Of a stretch of DNA of 64,000 nucleotides, positions 47,983-56,420 are shown one piece after another (position 1 is the first letter of the stretch; every line of letters begins with the position of its first letter). The position numbers and the translations under genes were made by a program. This DNA is from Candidatus Palauibacter rhopaloidicola (GTDB taxonomy: Bacteria > Gemmatimonadota > Gemmatimonadetes > Palauibacterales > Palauibacteraceae), in the NCBI GenBank assembly GCA_026914155.1, contig JAPPGH010000049.1:62001-126000 (forward strand). The letters run 5' to 3'. The notes under the pieces were generated by a model that had not been told where the DNA came from, ran no database searches, and worked only from the letters and a program-made list of their open reading frames with translations.

Positions 47983-49332
47983 ATGACGCTGAAGAACGAT
48001 TTCTCCCGGCGCGACTTCGTTCGGGCCTCGGGCGCGGCCGGCCTCGGCCTGAGCATCGTACCCGCGCATGTGCTCGGCGGGCCCCGGCACCGCGCGCCCA
48101 GCGACACGCTGAACGTGGCGCACATCGGGGTGGGCGGCATGGGTGGCGGCGACGTGCGCGGCATGGCGGGGGTCGGCGAGAACATCTACGCCCTGTGCGA
48201 CGTGGACGAGCGCCAGGCGGCCGGCTCGTGGAGCGCCTTCCCGCGGGCCAAACGCTACCGCGACTTCCGCACGATGCTCTCGGAGGAGGCCGCCAACATC
48301 GACGCGGTCGTGATCTCCACGCCGGACCACACGCACACCGCGGCCGGCATGATGTCCCTTTCGCTGGGCAAGCCCACCCGCATTCAGAAGCCGCTCGCGA
48401 CCACGATCTGGGAGGTGCGCCAACTCGTCGGCGCCGCGGAGGGGGCGGGGGTCGCCACGCAGATGGGGAACCAGGGCCACGCCCAGGACGGGACGCGGGA
48501 GATCCGCGAGTGGTACGAGTCCGGCGCCATCGGCGAGATCCGGCGCGTGGAGTACTGGACGAACCGGCCCATCTGGCCGCAGGCGATCCTGCGGCCGACC
48601 GAGGCGCACCACGCCCCGCCCTGGCTGGAGTGGGACCTGTGGCTCGGACCGGCGGCCGACCGCCCCTACCACCCGGCCTACGCCCCCTTCAACTGGCGCG
48701 GCTGGTGGGACTTCGGGACCGGCGCGCTGGGCGACATCGGGTGCCACGCGATGGACGCCGCCTTCTGGACCTTCGACCTGGGGACGCCGGAGCGGATTTC
48801 GGCGGAATCGACGACGCTCTTCCCGGAGACGGCGCCCGCGGCGTCGCGCATCGAGTACGACTTCCCTGCCCGGGGGGACCGGCCGGCCGTGAAGGTGGTG
48901 TGGCGCGACGGCAACCTCTCCCCGCCCCGGCCCGCGGAAGTGCCGGACGACGCGCGCTGGCCCTTCGAGTCGAGCGGGCAGCTGTGGATCGGGACGGATG
49001 GCAAGATGTTCGCGGGGATCTACGGCGAGAACCCGCGGCTGCTCGACGCCGAGCGGGACGCCGCGGTCCGGGCCGACCCGCCGCCGGAGAAGTACCCGCG
49101 CACGGACGGCGTGTACGCGGAGTTCGCCGCCGCCTGCAAGGACGGGCCGCCCGCGGGCTCCAACTTCGTCGAACACGCGGGACCGCTGACGGAGATGGTG
49201 CTCCTCGGCAACCTCTCGGTGCGAAGCGGCCGGGAAGTCCGCCTCGATCCGGCGACGGGCGAGATCCTCGACGGCGTCTCGATCCCCGAAGGCTACGTGA
49301 AGCCCGACTACCGCTCGGGCTGGGAATGGTAG
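47983..49332 (+). CDS. Tat-exported Gfo/Idh/MocA-family oxidoreductase
   Basis: 449 residues with a Tat signal (FSRRDFVRASGAAGLGLSIVP). NAD(P)-binding GVGGMGGGDVRGM follows, then the family EKP motif as IQKPLA: Glu is replaced by Gln, the Lys is kept. The C-terminal alpha/beta domain carries GTGALGDIGCHAMD. Such exported enzymes act on sugars, usually with tightly bound cofactor, like glucose-fructose oxidoreductase. It lies 76 bp after the GMC subunit pair in the same direction. The Glu-to-Gln change may alter catalysis. Confidence 0.85.
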   Translation: MTLKNDFSRRDFVRASGAAGLGLSIVPAHVLGGPRHRAPSDTLNVAHIGVGGMGGGDVRGMAGVGENIYALCDVDERQAAGSWSAFPRAKRYRDFRTMLSEEAANIDAVVISTPDHTHTAAGMMSLSLGKPTRIQKPLATTIWEVRQLVGAAEGAGVATQMGNQGHAQDGTREIREWYESGAIGEIRRVEYWTNRPIWPQAILRPTEAHHAPPWLEWDLWLGPAADRPYHPAYAPFNWRGWWDFGTGALGDIGCHAMDAAFWTFDLGTPERISAESTTLFPETAPAASRIEYDFPARGDRPAVKVVWRDGNLSPPRPAEVPDDARWPFESSGQLWIGTDGKMFAGIYGENPRLLDAERDAAVRADPPPEKYPRTDGVYAEFAAACKDGPPAGSNFVEHAGPLTEMVLLGNLSVRSGREVRLDPATGEILDGVSIPEGYVKPDYRSGWEW

Positions 49333-49368
49333 CGGCCCGCTGCCGGATCGCGGCGACCGCCGATGTGC

Positions 49369-49396
49369 GCCCGCCGAGGCACGCCCGCTGAGGCAC
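49369..49396. repeat. 14 bp imperfect tandem duplication before the symporter gene
   Basis: GCCCGCCGAGGCAC (49369-49382) and GCCCGCTGAGGCAC (49383-49396) differ by one base. Confidence 0.65.
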
Positions 49397-49412
49397 GCCG
49401 GCCGGTGATCCC

Positions 49413-51176
49413 GTGCAACTGAACGGCCTCGACTGGATCGTCCTGGCCGCGTACGGGACCGTGGCCCTCGGGGTGGGGCTCTGGTTCGCCCGGCGCGCCG
49501 GCTCCGGCACGAACGAGTTCTTCCTCGCGGGCCGGAAGCTGCCCTGGTGGCTGCTGGGGACGTCGATGGTCGCCACGACCTTCTCCACCGACACGCCGAA
49601 CCTCGTCACGGACCTCGTCCGCAACGGCGGCGTGAGCCGGAACTGGGGCTGGTGGGCCTTCCTCATCACGGCGATGTGCACGACGTTCTTCTACGCGAAG
49701 CTGTGGCGGCGCTCCGGCGTCTTCACCGACATCGGCTTCTACGAACTCCGCTATTCCGGGCGCGCGGCGACCTTCCTGCGCGGCTTCCGGGCCCTCTACC
49801 TGGGCGTCTTCTTCAACGTCGTCATCATGGCGACCGTCACGCTCGCCGCGATCAAGATCTCGGGGGTCCTGCTCGGGGCGGACAAGTACACGACGGTGCT
49901 CGTCGCGGGCACGGTGGCGGCGCTCTACTCCGCGACTTCCGGGCTCTGGGGCGTGGTTGTCACCGATCTCCTGCTGTTCGCGATCGCCATGATCGGCGCC
50001 GTGGCGGCGGCCTCGTACGCGCTCGCGCAGCCGGAGGTCGGCGGCCTGGCCGGGCTCGTCACGCACCCGGAGATCTCGCAGAACCTGTCGCTGCTGCCCG
50101 ACTTCTCGGACTGGCGGACGGCGGCGATGGTGTTCGTCATCCCGATCGCAGTGCAGTGGTGGGCGAGCTGGTATCCCGGCGCGGAGCCGGGCGGCGGCGG
50201 GTACGCGGCGCAGCGGATGCTCGCGGCGCGCAACGAGCGCGACTCCATGCGCGCCACGCTGTGGTTCAACATCGCGCACTACTCGCTGCGGCCGTGGCCC
50301 TGGATTCTCGTCGCCCTCGCCTCGATCGCCGTCTATCCCACGCTCGATTCGATCGGAGCGGCCTTCCCCGACCTCGATCCGAGCCTCCTGGGGCACGACC
50401 TCGCCTACCCGGCGATGCTCGTCTTCCTGCCGCACGGACTTCTGGGACTCGTCGTCGCTTCGCTCGCGGCCGCCTACATGTCGACCATCTCCACCCACCT
50501 GAACTGGGGATCGTCCTACGTCGTCGACGACTTCTATCGCCGGTTCGTGGCCCCGGAGCGGGACGAGGCCCACTACGTGCGGGTGGCGCGGCTCTCCACC
50601 GGGGTGCTGATCGTCCTCTCCGCCGCCCTCGCACTCTTTCTCGACAGCGCGAAACAGGCGTTCGAACTCATCCTGCTGCTGCACGCCGGGAGCGGCCTGA
50701 TCTTCCTCCTGCGCTGGTTCTGGTGGCGGGTGAACGCGTGGTCGGAGATCTCGGGCATGGCGGCGTCCGCGAGCGTGGCCCTCTGGTTCCCGCTCTTCCA
50801 CGAGCGCGTGGGGCTGCCGGCGCTCGATCCGGCGGTCAGCCTGTTGCTGGGCGTCGCGCTGACGACGGCCGTGTGGCTCCTCGTGACGTTCCTCACCCGA
50901 CCCACGGACACCGCGACGCTGCAGGGCTTCTACGACCGCATCCGCCCCTTCGCCCGCGGCTGGCGGAGGGCCGTGAACACGCAGCCGGACGGGCCCGGGA
51001 GCCTGGCCGCGGGTCTCGCCTCGTGGGGCCTCGGCTGCGTGACCGTGTACGCCGTGCTCTTCGGCACGGGGATGGCCCTGTACGGGAGGCCGGCCGCCGC
51101 GGCCGGGTTCGGATTCGTGGCCGTCGCCGCCGCCGTGGGGCTGTTTCGGGCGCTCCCCAGAGTGGGCTTCGACTGA
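49413..51176 (+). CDS. Sodium:solute symporter family protein
   Basis: A 587-residue SSS-family transporter with about 13 membrane helices. Early motifs YGTVALGVGLWFARRAGSGTNEFFLAGRKLPWW and SMVATTFSTDTPNLV match sodium-coupled sugar and organic-acid importers. AAYMSTISTHLNWGSSYVVDDFYRRF is the TM8-9 sodium-site region. Substrate is not readable, but its position after sugar-oxidising genes suggests a carbohydrate or sugar acid. GTG 49413 is used because the family starts at this point. Confidence 0.85.
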   Translation: MQLNGLDWIVLAAYGTVALGVGLWFARRAGSGTNEFFLAGRKLPWWLLGTSMVATTFSTDTPNLVTDLVRNGGVSRNWGWWAFLITAMCTTFFYAKLWRRSGVFTDIGFYELRYSGRAATFLRGFRALYLGVFFNVVIMATVTLAAIKISGVLLGADKYTTVLVAGTVAALYSATSGLWGVVVTDLLLFAIAMIGAVAAASYALAQPEVGGLAGLVTHPEISQNLSLLPDFSDWRTAAMVFVIPIAVQWWASWYPGAEPGGGGYAAQRMLAARNERDSMRATLWFNIAHYSLRPWPWILVALASIAVYPTLDSIGAAFPDLDPSLLGHDLAYPAMLVFLPHGLLGLVVASLAAAYMSTISTHLNWGSSYVVDDFYRRFVAPERDEAHYVRVARLSTGVLIVLSAALALFLDSAKQAFELILLLHAGSGLIFLLRWFWWRVNAWSEISGMAASASVALWFPLFHERVGLPALDPAVSLLLGVALTTAVWLLVTFLTRPTDTATLQGFYDRIRPFARGWRRAVNTQPDGPGSLAAGLASWGLGCVTVYAVLFGTGMALYGRPAAAAGFGFVAVAAAVGLFRALPRVGFD

Positions 51177-51294
51177 CCGAATCCGACTGACACGGGAGCC
51201 TGCCGTTTCCTACGCCGCCGCCGCCGTGCGTCACGAGCGGCGCGCCTCGCTCGTCCTTGAAGCAGGTGCAGACGAGGGATCGCGGGAGGCAAGG

Positions 51295-52743
51295 ATGATG
51301 AATCACCGACTCGGGCGCGCCGTCGCGGGAGTCCTCCTGGCGGCCTTCCCGGCCTTTGCCGGAGAGGCCGCGGCGCAACTCATCCAGATTCGCACAGTGC
51401 CGGTGGCCACCGGCGACCAGTTTCTGACCACGCCCTCGGCGAACTTCGGGATGGCGGGCCTCACGTATGCGGTGGACGACTCCATCGCCGACGGCTGGTC
51501 GAACCCGGCGAAGGGCGCGCTCCTTTCCGAATCGTCGCTGCTGAGCGCTCCCGTCTACTACGGGATCTCCGAGGGAGGCGGAGGCGGGTTGACGTTCCCG
51601 ATCGCGGGGCTGATCACGGGCGAGGACTGGTTCGGGGGCGTTACAGCCGCCATGCAGGACATCGACGCCGATGGCGGCCGCCGCTTCTGGACCGCCGACC
51701 GCCTGTCCGAAATCTCCACGCGCAATCTGTATGCGGGGACGTTCGTGGGCCGCAGGCTCGGATCCGGCGCATGGTCCCTCGGAATCGGCGCGAGCGTTGC
51801 GAGCCTCGAGGCGATGGGTGGCGTGGATCGGCTGTACGCGGACGCGGACGAGATCGACCAGTCCGGGTCGGTGCGCGATGTGAGGCTCGGAGCCTACCGC
51901 GAGTCGGGACGCGACCGCGCTTCCGCGGTTCTCGTCCACAACGCGGTCTCGATGACGCACGAGGTCACGTATGCCGACGTGATCCGCTGGAACCGCTTCG
52001 AGCAGGTGTCGATACGGAAGGAAACGAACCTGGACCGCACCCGTACGTGGGGACTGCAGCTCGGCTGGGACCGCCTTCTGCGCGCCCCGGGCTGGCGCAT
52101 CGGCGCTTCCATGACGGTCAACCGGAAATCACACCCCAAGATCCCCAACTACAACCTTCAGAACATCCCCCGGGATCCGGGAAACAGCCTCGCGTGGGAA
52201 CTCGGGTTCGGCGTCGCGCGCTCGCTGAACGGCACCACGGCCGGTATGGATGTCGCGCTCCAGCCGATTCTGAGCGACACCTGGCAGGAGGCGGAGGAAC
52301 CCACGGAAACCGCGAACGGCGCCACCATACCCGTCGGCGGGAGGACGATCGAGAATCGCTTCTCTTTCCTGAACCTTCGGCTGCGCGTGGGCGTCGGGCA
52401 CGAGTTCGAGAAGGTGGGATTGCGGATGGGTCTCGAAGGCCGGTCCTACGACTACACGCTCGAGCAGACGAACAACGTCCTGGACGCGTTCAGGACGCAG
52501 GACGAGTCGTGGATCGAATGGACGCCCGCGGCCGCCGCCGTCTTCCGGCTGGGGTCTGCGGACCTGCACTACGGCGTGCGCGTCACGACGGGCACCGGCC
52601 AGCCGGGCGTGGGAAGCGACTTTGCCGCAAACAGCCCGGACAGCGGCGGCGGCGACTTTGTCGTCGCTCCGGAGGGGCCGTTGACGTTGGCGGACGCCAG
52701 GGTGCTCACGCACCAGTTCTGGGTGCGGATCCCGATTCGCTGA
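51295..52743 (+). CDS. Predicted outer-membrane beta-barrel protein
   Basis: 482 residues with a signal peptide (GVLLAAFPAFAGEAAAQ). The mature sequence has FadL/PorV-like features: TPSANFGMAGLTYAVDDSIADGWSNPAKGAL resembles the start of PorV-type barrels, followed by many amphipathic strands such as AWSLGIGASVASLEAMGG and SFLNLRLRVGVGHEF. The C-terminus ends VLTHQFWVRIPIR, as outer-membrane barrels do. It may be a conduit or a secretion accessory. ATG 51295 has GGGAGG upstream. Confidence 0.75.
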   Translation: MMNHRLGRAVAGVLLAAFPAFAGEAAAQLIQIRTVPVATGDQFLTTPSANFGMAGLTYAVDDSIADGWSNPAKGALLSESSLLSAPVYYGISEGGGGGLTFPIAGLITGEDWFGGVTAAMQDIDADGGRRFWTADRLSEISTRNLYAGTFVGRRLGSGAWSLGIGASVASLEAMGGVDRLYADADEIDQSGSVRDVRLGAYRESGRDRASAVLVHNAVSMTHEVTYADVIRWNRFEQVSIRKETNLDRTRTWGLQLGWDRLLRAPGWRIGASMTVNRKSHPKIPNYNLQNIPRDPGNSLAWELGFGVARSLNGTTAGMDVALQPILSDTWQEAEEPTETANGATIPVGGRTIENRFSFLNLRLRVGVGHEFEKVGLRMGLEGRSYDYTLEQTNNVLDAFRTQDESWIEWTPAAAAVFRLGSADLHYGVRVTTGTGQPGVGSDFAANSPDSGGGDFVVAPEGPLTLADARVLTHQFWVRIPIR

Positions 52744-52755
52744 CCGTCGGCGGCG

Positions 52756-53658
52756 TCAGGGGTCGATTTCGAGGTGGTCCAGCAGGAGCATGTGGCCCGG
52801 CGGACCCCAGCCGTCGAGGGAGATCCGATCAATCCCGAGTGGAGCCTCGATGCCGACGCGCTCGGCCCGGAAGAGCGAGCGCCCTCCCGGCCTGTACGTC
52901 GCCTTCTCCGACCCCGAGGCTTCTTCGGAGGCGTAACGCATGTCCGGAGCGTGGTCCCAGGCCGAGGCCGGCACGCGTTCCCCGCCGCTCCAGGCGATTA
53001 CCTCGAACTCTTCGATCAGATCGGGGCCGAAGAGCGTGAACGTCACGCGGCGGGGGCGTCCGGGGAAGTCGAGGTGGATGACGCCGACTTCCAGACCCCG
53101 GTCTCCGGCGAGCGGGTAGCCCAGCGCGTGCATCGACGCGTTCGGGGGCAGGTAGCCGCGCGCGTCGAGCACGTGAGGCCGGGTAGCCTCCGCCGTGTAG
53201 GAGTCGAACGACACCACGAGGCCCTGCTCCCGCCACTCCTCCGCCACCGCGGAGTTGGAGACGACGGACCGGCCATCGGCGTAGGTTTCGAACTCGATCC
53301 GCTCGTGCCGTCCGCTCGCGAGGAGACCGCGCGCGAGCGGCGGAGTGTCCGCCTCTTCGCGGTTTCCCGGTGTGTCCGCGGTGGCGGCCGGCACCCCGGG
53401 CGGCGGGGCCTCGCGGACCGCGCGCGGCATCCTGGGCGGTGGAGCCTCGCGGATCGCGGGCGCTTCCACCGGGGGCGGTGGCAAGGGCTCAAGATCCCAC
53501 CGGAAGCGGAAACCGGCAGAGCGCAACCCGGACCAGGCGGCCGCGCCGGCGAGTCCAACCACGGCGAGGACGGCCAGGCCGCGCAGTACCCGCAGCGCGA
53601 GGGGCGGACGTCGCGTCCGCGCCTTCGTCAGGCGCTGACGACGGCGAGCTGCGGCCAC
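52756..53658 (-). CDS. Membrane-anchored protein with beta-sandwich C-terminus, unknown function
   Basis: 300 residues. A basic start (MAAARRRQR) and one hydrophobic helix (VLRGLAVLAVVGLAGAAAWSGL) are followed by a Pro-rich linker (two PPP stretches), then a ~180-residue beta-rich domain (IEFETYADGRSVVSNSAV, VTFTLFGPDLIEEFEVIAW, GIEAPLGIDRISLDGWG) that resembles carbohydrate-binding modules. GTG 53658 overlaps the GH109-like gene by 31 bp; CTG 53631, forming a CTGA junction, is the alternative. Confidence 0.55.
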   Translation of the reverse strand: MAAARRRQRLTKARTRRPPLALRVLRGLAVLAVVGLAGAAAWSGLRSAGFRFRWDLEPLPPPPVEAPAIREAPPPRMPRAVREAPPPGVPAATADTPGNREEADTPPLARGLLASGRHERIEFETYADGRSVVSNSAVAEEWREQGLVVSFDSYTAEATRPHVLDARGYLPPNASMHALGYPLAGDRGLEVGVIHLDFPGRPRRVTFTLFGPDLIEEFEVIAWSGGERVPASAWDHAPDMRYASEEASGSEKATYRPGGRSLFRAERVGIEAPLGIDRISLDGWGPPGHMLLLDHLEIDP

Positions 53659-55067
53659 GTCTCCCACCGGCCGCGGGTGAAGTCGGGGAAGTCGACCGGC
53701 CGGCTGCGGTCCGCCACCGACTCCTCGCTCACCGCGCACACGGCCGACAGCGCCGCCGCGTCGTACACGTTCATGTCGGTGGGCAGTCCCTCGCGCAGAC
53801 ACTTGATGAGCCGGTAGTCCTCCAGGTAATCCATGCTGCCGTGTCCGCGGCCCGCCCCGGCCCCGGCCATCTCGCGCCACAGCGGGTGCTCGAACTCCTC
53901 CAGGTAGTCCTCCGCCTCATCCCACCGGTGTCCCTCGCTGCGGCCCTCGACGTACACCCGTTCGGGATAGCCATGGAAGAGGCCGCGCGTCCCCTGGACG
54001 AGGTGGATCCGCGAGTACGGGCGGGGGAGGTTCGTGTCGTGCGAGACGTAGATCGTGCGGCCGAGGGCGGTCTTGATGAGGGTGACGTTCACGTCGCCGA
54101 GGGCGAAGGTCTCCCGGCGCTCGGGCGCGCCGTCGGGGAAGTGCTCGCGCGCGAAGTCCTGCAGCCCGCGCGACGGCCCGCTCATCGAGACCGCGTAGTC
54201 GAAGCGGTCCCCGCGGTTGATATCCATGCAGTTGGCGATCGGTCCCAGCCCGTGCGTGGGATAGAGGTTGCCGTTCCTCGTCTTCGAGTGTTCCCGCCGC
54301 CACAACCCCTCGCCGGTGTCGGCGAACTTTATCGCGCGCAGGTCGTGCAGGTATCCGCCCTCGCCGTGCAGGATCTCGCCGAACACCCCGAGCCGCGCCA
54401 TGTGGAAGACGAGCATCTCCCAGCGGCCGTAGTTCACGTTCTCCATCATCACGCAGTGACGCCGCGTCGCCTCGGCGGTCTCCACGAGACGCCAGCAGTC
54501 CTCCATCGTGTAGGCCGCCGGTACCTCCGTCGCCGCGTGCTTCCCGTGCTCCATCGCGGCCACGCAGACGGGCACGTGCCAGCGCCACGGCGTGGCCGTG
54601 TAGACCAGGTCAATGTCCTCCGACTCGCACATGCGGACGAAGTCCGTCTCCCCGCGCGTGTAGAGCGTCGGCTCCGGCCCCCCGGCTTCGAGCACCCAGT
54701 CGCGGGCCCGCTCGGCGTGCTCGGGCCGGATGTCGCAGAGCGCCGTGAGTTCCACGCCCTCCATGTCGAGGAGATTGCGGACGTGCACCGATCCCATGCC
54801 GCCGATCCCCACGAAACCGATGCGGACCGTCTCCAGCGGCGGGGCCGAAAGGAGGGCCTCCGGCGCCGGGGCGCCGCTCCCGGACTGCGCCGGCCCGCGC
54901 GCGGACCTCGCCGCCGCACCGTCGGCCTCCGGCCCACCGCAGGCGCCGAGAACCGCGGCTCCCGCCCCCATCGCGCCCAGCTTGAGCAGCGTCCGCCGGT
55001 CGACTCCCGCAGGTATCATCTCGCCGGTTTCGTTCGATTCGCGCTTCGTCGGTTCCATCTCCACCAT
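53628..55067 (-). CDS. GH109-like Gfo/Idh lipoprotein (alpha-N-acetylgalactosaminidase family)
   Basis: 479 residues. A Tat-like signal (VDRRTLLKLGAMGAGAAVLGAC) also has a lipobox, so the mature enzyme may be lipidated outside the inner membrane. NAD-binding GFVGIGGMGSVHVRNLL is followed by EVPAAYTMEDCW, ENVNYGR and the GH109 block YPTHGLGPIANCMDINRGD. GH109 enzymes use bound NAD to cleave alpha-GalNAc from glycans. No transporter for the product is adjacent. It is divergent from the TlpA-like gene. ATG 55067 or 55058 are both possible. Confidence 0.85.
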   Translation of the reverse strand: MVEMEPTKRESNETGEMIPAGVDRRTLLKLGAMGAGAAVLGACGGPEADGAAARSARGPAQSGSGAPAPEALLSAPPLETVRIGFVGIGGMGSVHVRNLLDMEGVELTALCDIRPEHAERARDWVLEAGGPEPTLYTRGETDFVRMCESEDIDLVYTATPWRWHVPVCVAAMEHGKHAATEVPAAYTMEDCWRLVETAEATRRHCVMMENVNYGRWEMLVFHMARLGVFGEILHGEGGYLHDLRAIKFADTGEGLWRREHSKTRNGNLYPTHGLGPIANCMDINRGDRFDYAVSMSGPSRGLQDFAREHFPDGAPERRETFALGDVNVTLIKTALGRTIYVSHDTNLPRPYSRIHLVQGTRGLFHGYPERVYVEGRSEGHRWDEAEDYLEEFEHPLWREMAGAGAGRGHGSMDYLEDYRLIKCLREGLPTDMNVYDAAALSAVCAVSEESVADRSRPVDFPDFTRGRWETWPQLAVVSA

Positions 55068-55145
55068 CCATCGCCGTGGTCCGGAGTTTGCCCCGGGCTG
55101 CCGGACGTGACATATGGAGTCCAACTTCGGAGCGGCGGGGAGCGG

Positions 55146-56414
55146 ATGGCAAACATGAGGTCGCACAGGACGAATCGAGCGTTGCGCGCGGCGGCGGCCG
55201 GCGTCGCGGCCGTCCTGTGCGTGTCGTGCGAGTCGGCGCCGACGGGCCGGGACCGGCTCCTGGATGCCGCCGCCGCCATCCAGCGGCTGTCGAGCCTCGC
55301 GTACGAGTACACGTACGAGGGGAGCGGCAGCGCCGCGGGGTCCTACACCGGGAGGGTGCGGCTGCTCAGCGCCGAGGACGAACCCCGGATCTACTGGGCC
55401 GAGCTTCGGCCGTCGCCGTCATGGACCCCCGCTCCGGTGCCGGGCGAACCGCCCTTGGGCGACGCGTCCACCGACCCGGCAGTCGAGGCGGTCGCCGACG
55501 CGCCCGCCGACGCGCCCGCGCTCATCCTGTCGGGGGGCGGCGACTACGTCGCGGCCTTTGACGAGGCGCTGGGCCAGTTCCGTCACGGGACGATCTCGGG
55601 GGGCTCCGGCCATCTCGTCGCCAACGCCCCCTTCGCGGTCCTCGCGGCGTTCACGGATCCGCGGCCGTTCCAGGCGGAACTGGCGAGCGACATGGAACTC
55701 GTGAGCCGGGAGACGATCGGCGGCGTCCTGTGCGATGTGCTGCGCGGAAGGACCGACGAGTTCGGACCCGCCCAGGTGTGGTGGCACATCGGGGTCGAGG
55801 ACGACCTGCCCCGCGCCTTCCGCTGGGAGGCCGATGACGGGAGCGGGGCCCTCGCGTTCGAGATCCGGAGCATGCTCGTCGATTCGGGGATCCCGGCTGA
55901 GCAACTCGCGATTCGCGTGGACCTCGACGGTCCGGATGGCGGCGAGGTCATCGACGAGGACGCGAGGCGGATCGAACCCGGCGTTCCGGCGCCCGACTGG
56001 ACGCTCGAGACGGAATCGGGGTCGTCCCTCCGCCTCTCGGATCTGCGGGGGGACATCGTCGTGCTGAGTTTCGGGGCGAGTTGGTGCGCCCTCTGCCGGG
56101 ACCTCGCGGCCGCGTACGCCGCCCTCCCGGGGCAGACCGCGTCGGAGCGCGTCCGCTTCCTCAACCTCAACGCGTGGGAGAACCCCGAGGTCGATCCCGG
56201 CCCGATCGTGCGCGAATGGGGGCTCGACGCGCCTCTCCTCCTGCACGCGGAGCGCATCGCCGCCGACTACAAGCTCGCCTCGGTTCCGGCGCTCTTCGTC
56301 GTGGACGCCGACGGAGATCTCGCGCTCGTCCGGCACCCGACGCTCGCGGATCCCGAGGCTCAGGCCGCCGAACTCGAGCGGATCCTCCGAACGCTCCTCG
56401 ACGCGGATCCCTGA
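55146..56414 (+). CDS. TlpA-like lipoprotein with N-terminal LolA-like domain
   Basis: 422 residues. Lipobox near VLCVSC puts the lipidated Cys at about residue 28. The first ~200 residues are beta-rich (LSSLAYEYTYEGSGSAAGSYTG, DMELVSRETIGGVLCDVLRG) as in DUF2092/LolA-like domains. The last ~150 are a thioredoxin fold with the redox motif WCALC in SFGASWCALCRDL and the cis-Pro in LASVPALFVVD. It likely reduces or supplies thiols on the outside of the inner or outer membrane. ATG 55146 is used. Confidence 0.85.
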   Translation: MANMRSHRTNRALRAAAAGVAAVLCVSCESAPTGRDRLLDAAAAIQRLSSLAYEYTYEGSGSAAGSYTGRVRLLSAEDEPRIYWAELRPSPSWTPAPVPGEPPLGDASTDPAVEAVADAPADAPALILSGGGDYVAAFDEALGQFRHGTISGGSGHLVANAPFAVLAAFTDPRPFQAELASDMELVSRETIGGVLCDVLRGRTDEFGPAQVWWHIGVEDDLPRAFRWEADDGSGALAFEIRSMLVDSGIPAEQLAIRVDLDGPDGGEVIDEDARRIEPGVPAPDWTLETESGSSLRLSDLRGDIVVLSFGASWCALCRDLAAAYAALPGQTASERVRFLNLNAWENPEVDPGPIVREWGLDAPLLLHAERIAADYKLASVPALFVVDADGDLALVRHPTLADPEAQAAELERILRTLLDADP

Positions 56415-56420
56415 CGGCCC

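Noticed and set aside
52756..53880. 374-residue version of the beta-sandwich protein
   Set aside because: Its first 74 residues are an Arg/Gly-rich antiparallel read of the GH109-like gene's 3' end frame and have no protein features.
53370..56414. Single 1014-residue plus-strand protein
   Set aside because: Only the part from ATG 55146 is protein-like (lipobox, thioredoxin fold); the first 592 codons are antisense to the GH109-like gene.
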